Shown: in pieces, positions 6,022 to 6,387 of the stretch
Layout: the number at the start of each line of letters is the position of its first letter
Position numbering within the stretch: the stretch's first letter is position 1
DNA from: Armatimonadota bacterium
GTDB taxonomy: Bacteria; Armatimonadota; UBA5829
DNA: 6,387 nucleotides
Reading direction: 5' to 3'
Assembly: GCA_023474015.1 (NCBI GenBank)
Contig: JAMCYN010000062.1
Coordinates: 1-6,387 of the forward strand
Translations under genes and position numbers: made by a program
Notes under the pieces: model-generated
Databases searched by the model: none
What the model saw: only the letters and a program-made list of their open reading frames with translations
What the model was told of the DNA's origin: nothing

Positions 6022-6223
6022 CACGAAAACACGAAAGGGAAAAGCGCGAAAGGGGAATGAATGGAAATGCAGAATGATGGATGCAGAGTGAAGGGACCTC
6101 GCAACGATAGATCATTCTAAATTCTCTATTTCCCTTCAAGCCATTTCGGGTTATCGGGTATTTCGGGCTTTCGAATAAAGAATTCCCTTCCCTTTCGCGT
6201 TTTCGCACCTTCGCGCTTTCGCG
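6022..6223. repeat. Long imperfect inverted repeat built from purine/pyrimidine octamer repeats, 3' of the operon
   Basis: The left arm (about 6022-6058) has octamer-like units CACGAAAA, CACGAAAG, GGAAAAG and CGCGAAAG. The right arm (6192-6223) has four octamers CTTTCGCG, TTTTCGCA, CCTTCGCG, CTTTCGCG, the reverse complement of the same unit. The complement continues to about 6182 (AATTCCCTTCC against GGGGAAT). Between the arms are heptamers at 6067-6094, a nested pair CAGAATGAT / ATCATTCTA (6070-6078 / 6112-6120), and TTCGGG-containing units at 6143-6175. The left half is purine-rich and the right half pyrimidine-rich. Minus-strand and plus-strand reading frames through it are repeat translations, not genes. 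As RNA it could fold back and protect or end the operon transcript. Confidence 0.7.
6067..6094 (+). repeat. Degenerate heptanucleotide repeat related to the one at the actB end
   Basis: Units are ATGCAGA (6067-6073), ATGATGG (6074-6080), ATGCAGA (6081-6087) and GTGAAGG (6088-6094). ATGCAGA is the same heptamer that is repeated at 2236-2263, so the actC-to-cytochrome block is bracketed by related repeats in the same orientation. Confidence 0.65.
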
Positions 6224-6387
6224 ATTAATAAGCCAACCTGCAATACTCAACAAAGACTAGCCCGACTTTACGAAATAGTTTTCAGGAATGGGGTTTGAGG
6301 CCCAGTTAGATGAGCCGCATAGACCCTGAATTCCGGTTTTCTGAGCGCGATTTTCGCAAAAGGAAGCCGCATTATATAGTATGACCT
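6224..6387. other. Non-coding tail, nothing recognised
   Basis: No convincing reading frame, RNA gene or terminator is visible. The stretch is richer in A and T than the genes. TATATAGTATG at 6373-6383 could be a -10-like sequence or a start codon for a gene beyond the window, but no good -35 box or Shine-Dalgarno sequence sits at a suitable distance. Confidence 0.4.

Noticed and set aside
5434..6060. 208-codon plus-strand frame running through the cytochrome into the 3' repeat
   Set aside because: It overlaps the five-haem gene in another frame and ends in a translation of the octamer repeat (HENTKGKSAKGE), a common spurious product.
6022..6223. CRISPR-like array
   Set aside because: The units are 7-8 bases, adjacent rather than separated by spacers, and occur in inverted arms.
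6017..6253. 78-codon minus-strand frame in the 3' region
   Set aside because: It is a translation of the fold-back repeats (Lys/Arg/Glu-rich), with no independent support.
6351..6380. Promoter with TATAGT as -10 for a gene to the right
   Set aside because: The upstream hexamer (TTTTCG) is a poor -35 match and no downstream gene is visible, so the call would be guesswork.

Overview
The window holds most of an alternative complex III (ACIII, quinol:cytochrome c/acceptor oxidoreductase) operon, all on the + strand. The order is actB (5' end outside the window), actC, actD, actF, and a five-haem cytochrome c matching the ActA subunit. ACIII replaces the cytochrome bc1 complex in many bacteria: it oxidises membrane quinol and passes electrons through haems and iron-sulfur clusters to a cytochrome or a terminal oxidase. 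The source is therefore a respiring bacterium with c-type cytochromes. GC content looks moderately high in the genes and clearly lower in the last few hundred bases. ACIII occurs in many phyla (Bacteroidota, Chloroflexota, Planctomycetota, Acidobacteriota and others), and nothing here fixes the lineage. The abundant short tandem repeats and repeat-derived hairpins resemble those of environmental, poorly cultured lineages, but that is only an impression.

Layout: 1-2248 is actB, a fusion of a molybdopterin-oxidoreductase-like domain with a four-cluster ferredoxin-like domain. 2249-2465 is a 217-base repeat-filled gap. 2466-5998 is a tightly packed block (actC, actD, actF, cytochrome) in which each gene overlaps the next by 1 to 14 bases and the downstream three starts have clear Shine-Dalgarno sequences. 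5999-6387 is non-coding: a long imperfect hairpin built from short tandem repeats (about 6022-6223), then about 160 bases with no recognisable feature.

How the parts work together (family knowledge): ActC and ActF are the two NrfD-like ten-helix membrane subunits, ActC being the one associated with the quinol site. ActB carries the iron-sulfur wire on the periplasmic side. The pentahaem ActA collects electrons. ActD is a small two-helix membrane subunit that packs against the core. No actE (monohaem cytochrome) lies in the usual place between actD and actF, because those two genes overlap. No terminal oxidase genes are inside the window.

The genes are a known system. The unusual part is the repeat content: 7- or 8-base units repeated about four times occur inside the actB coding sequence, across the actB stop codon, and in the 3' flank. 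A 101-base inverted-repeat element sits between actB and actC and contains one candidate actC start codon.
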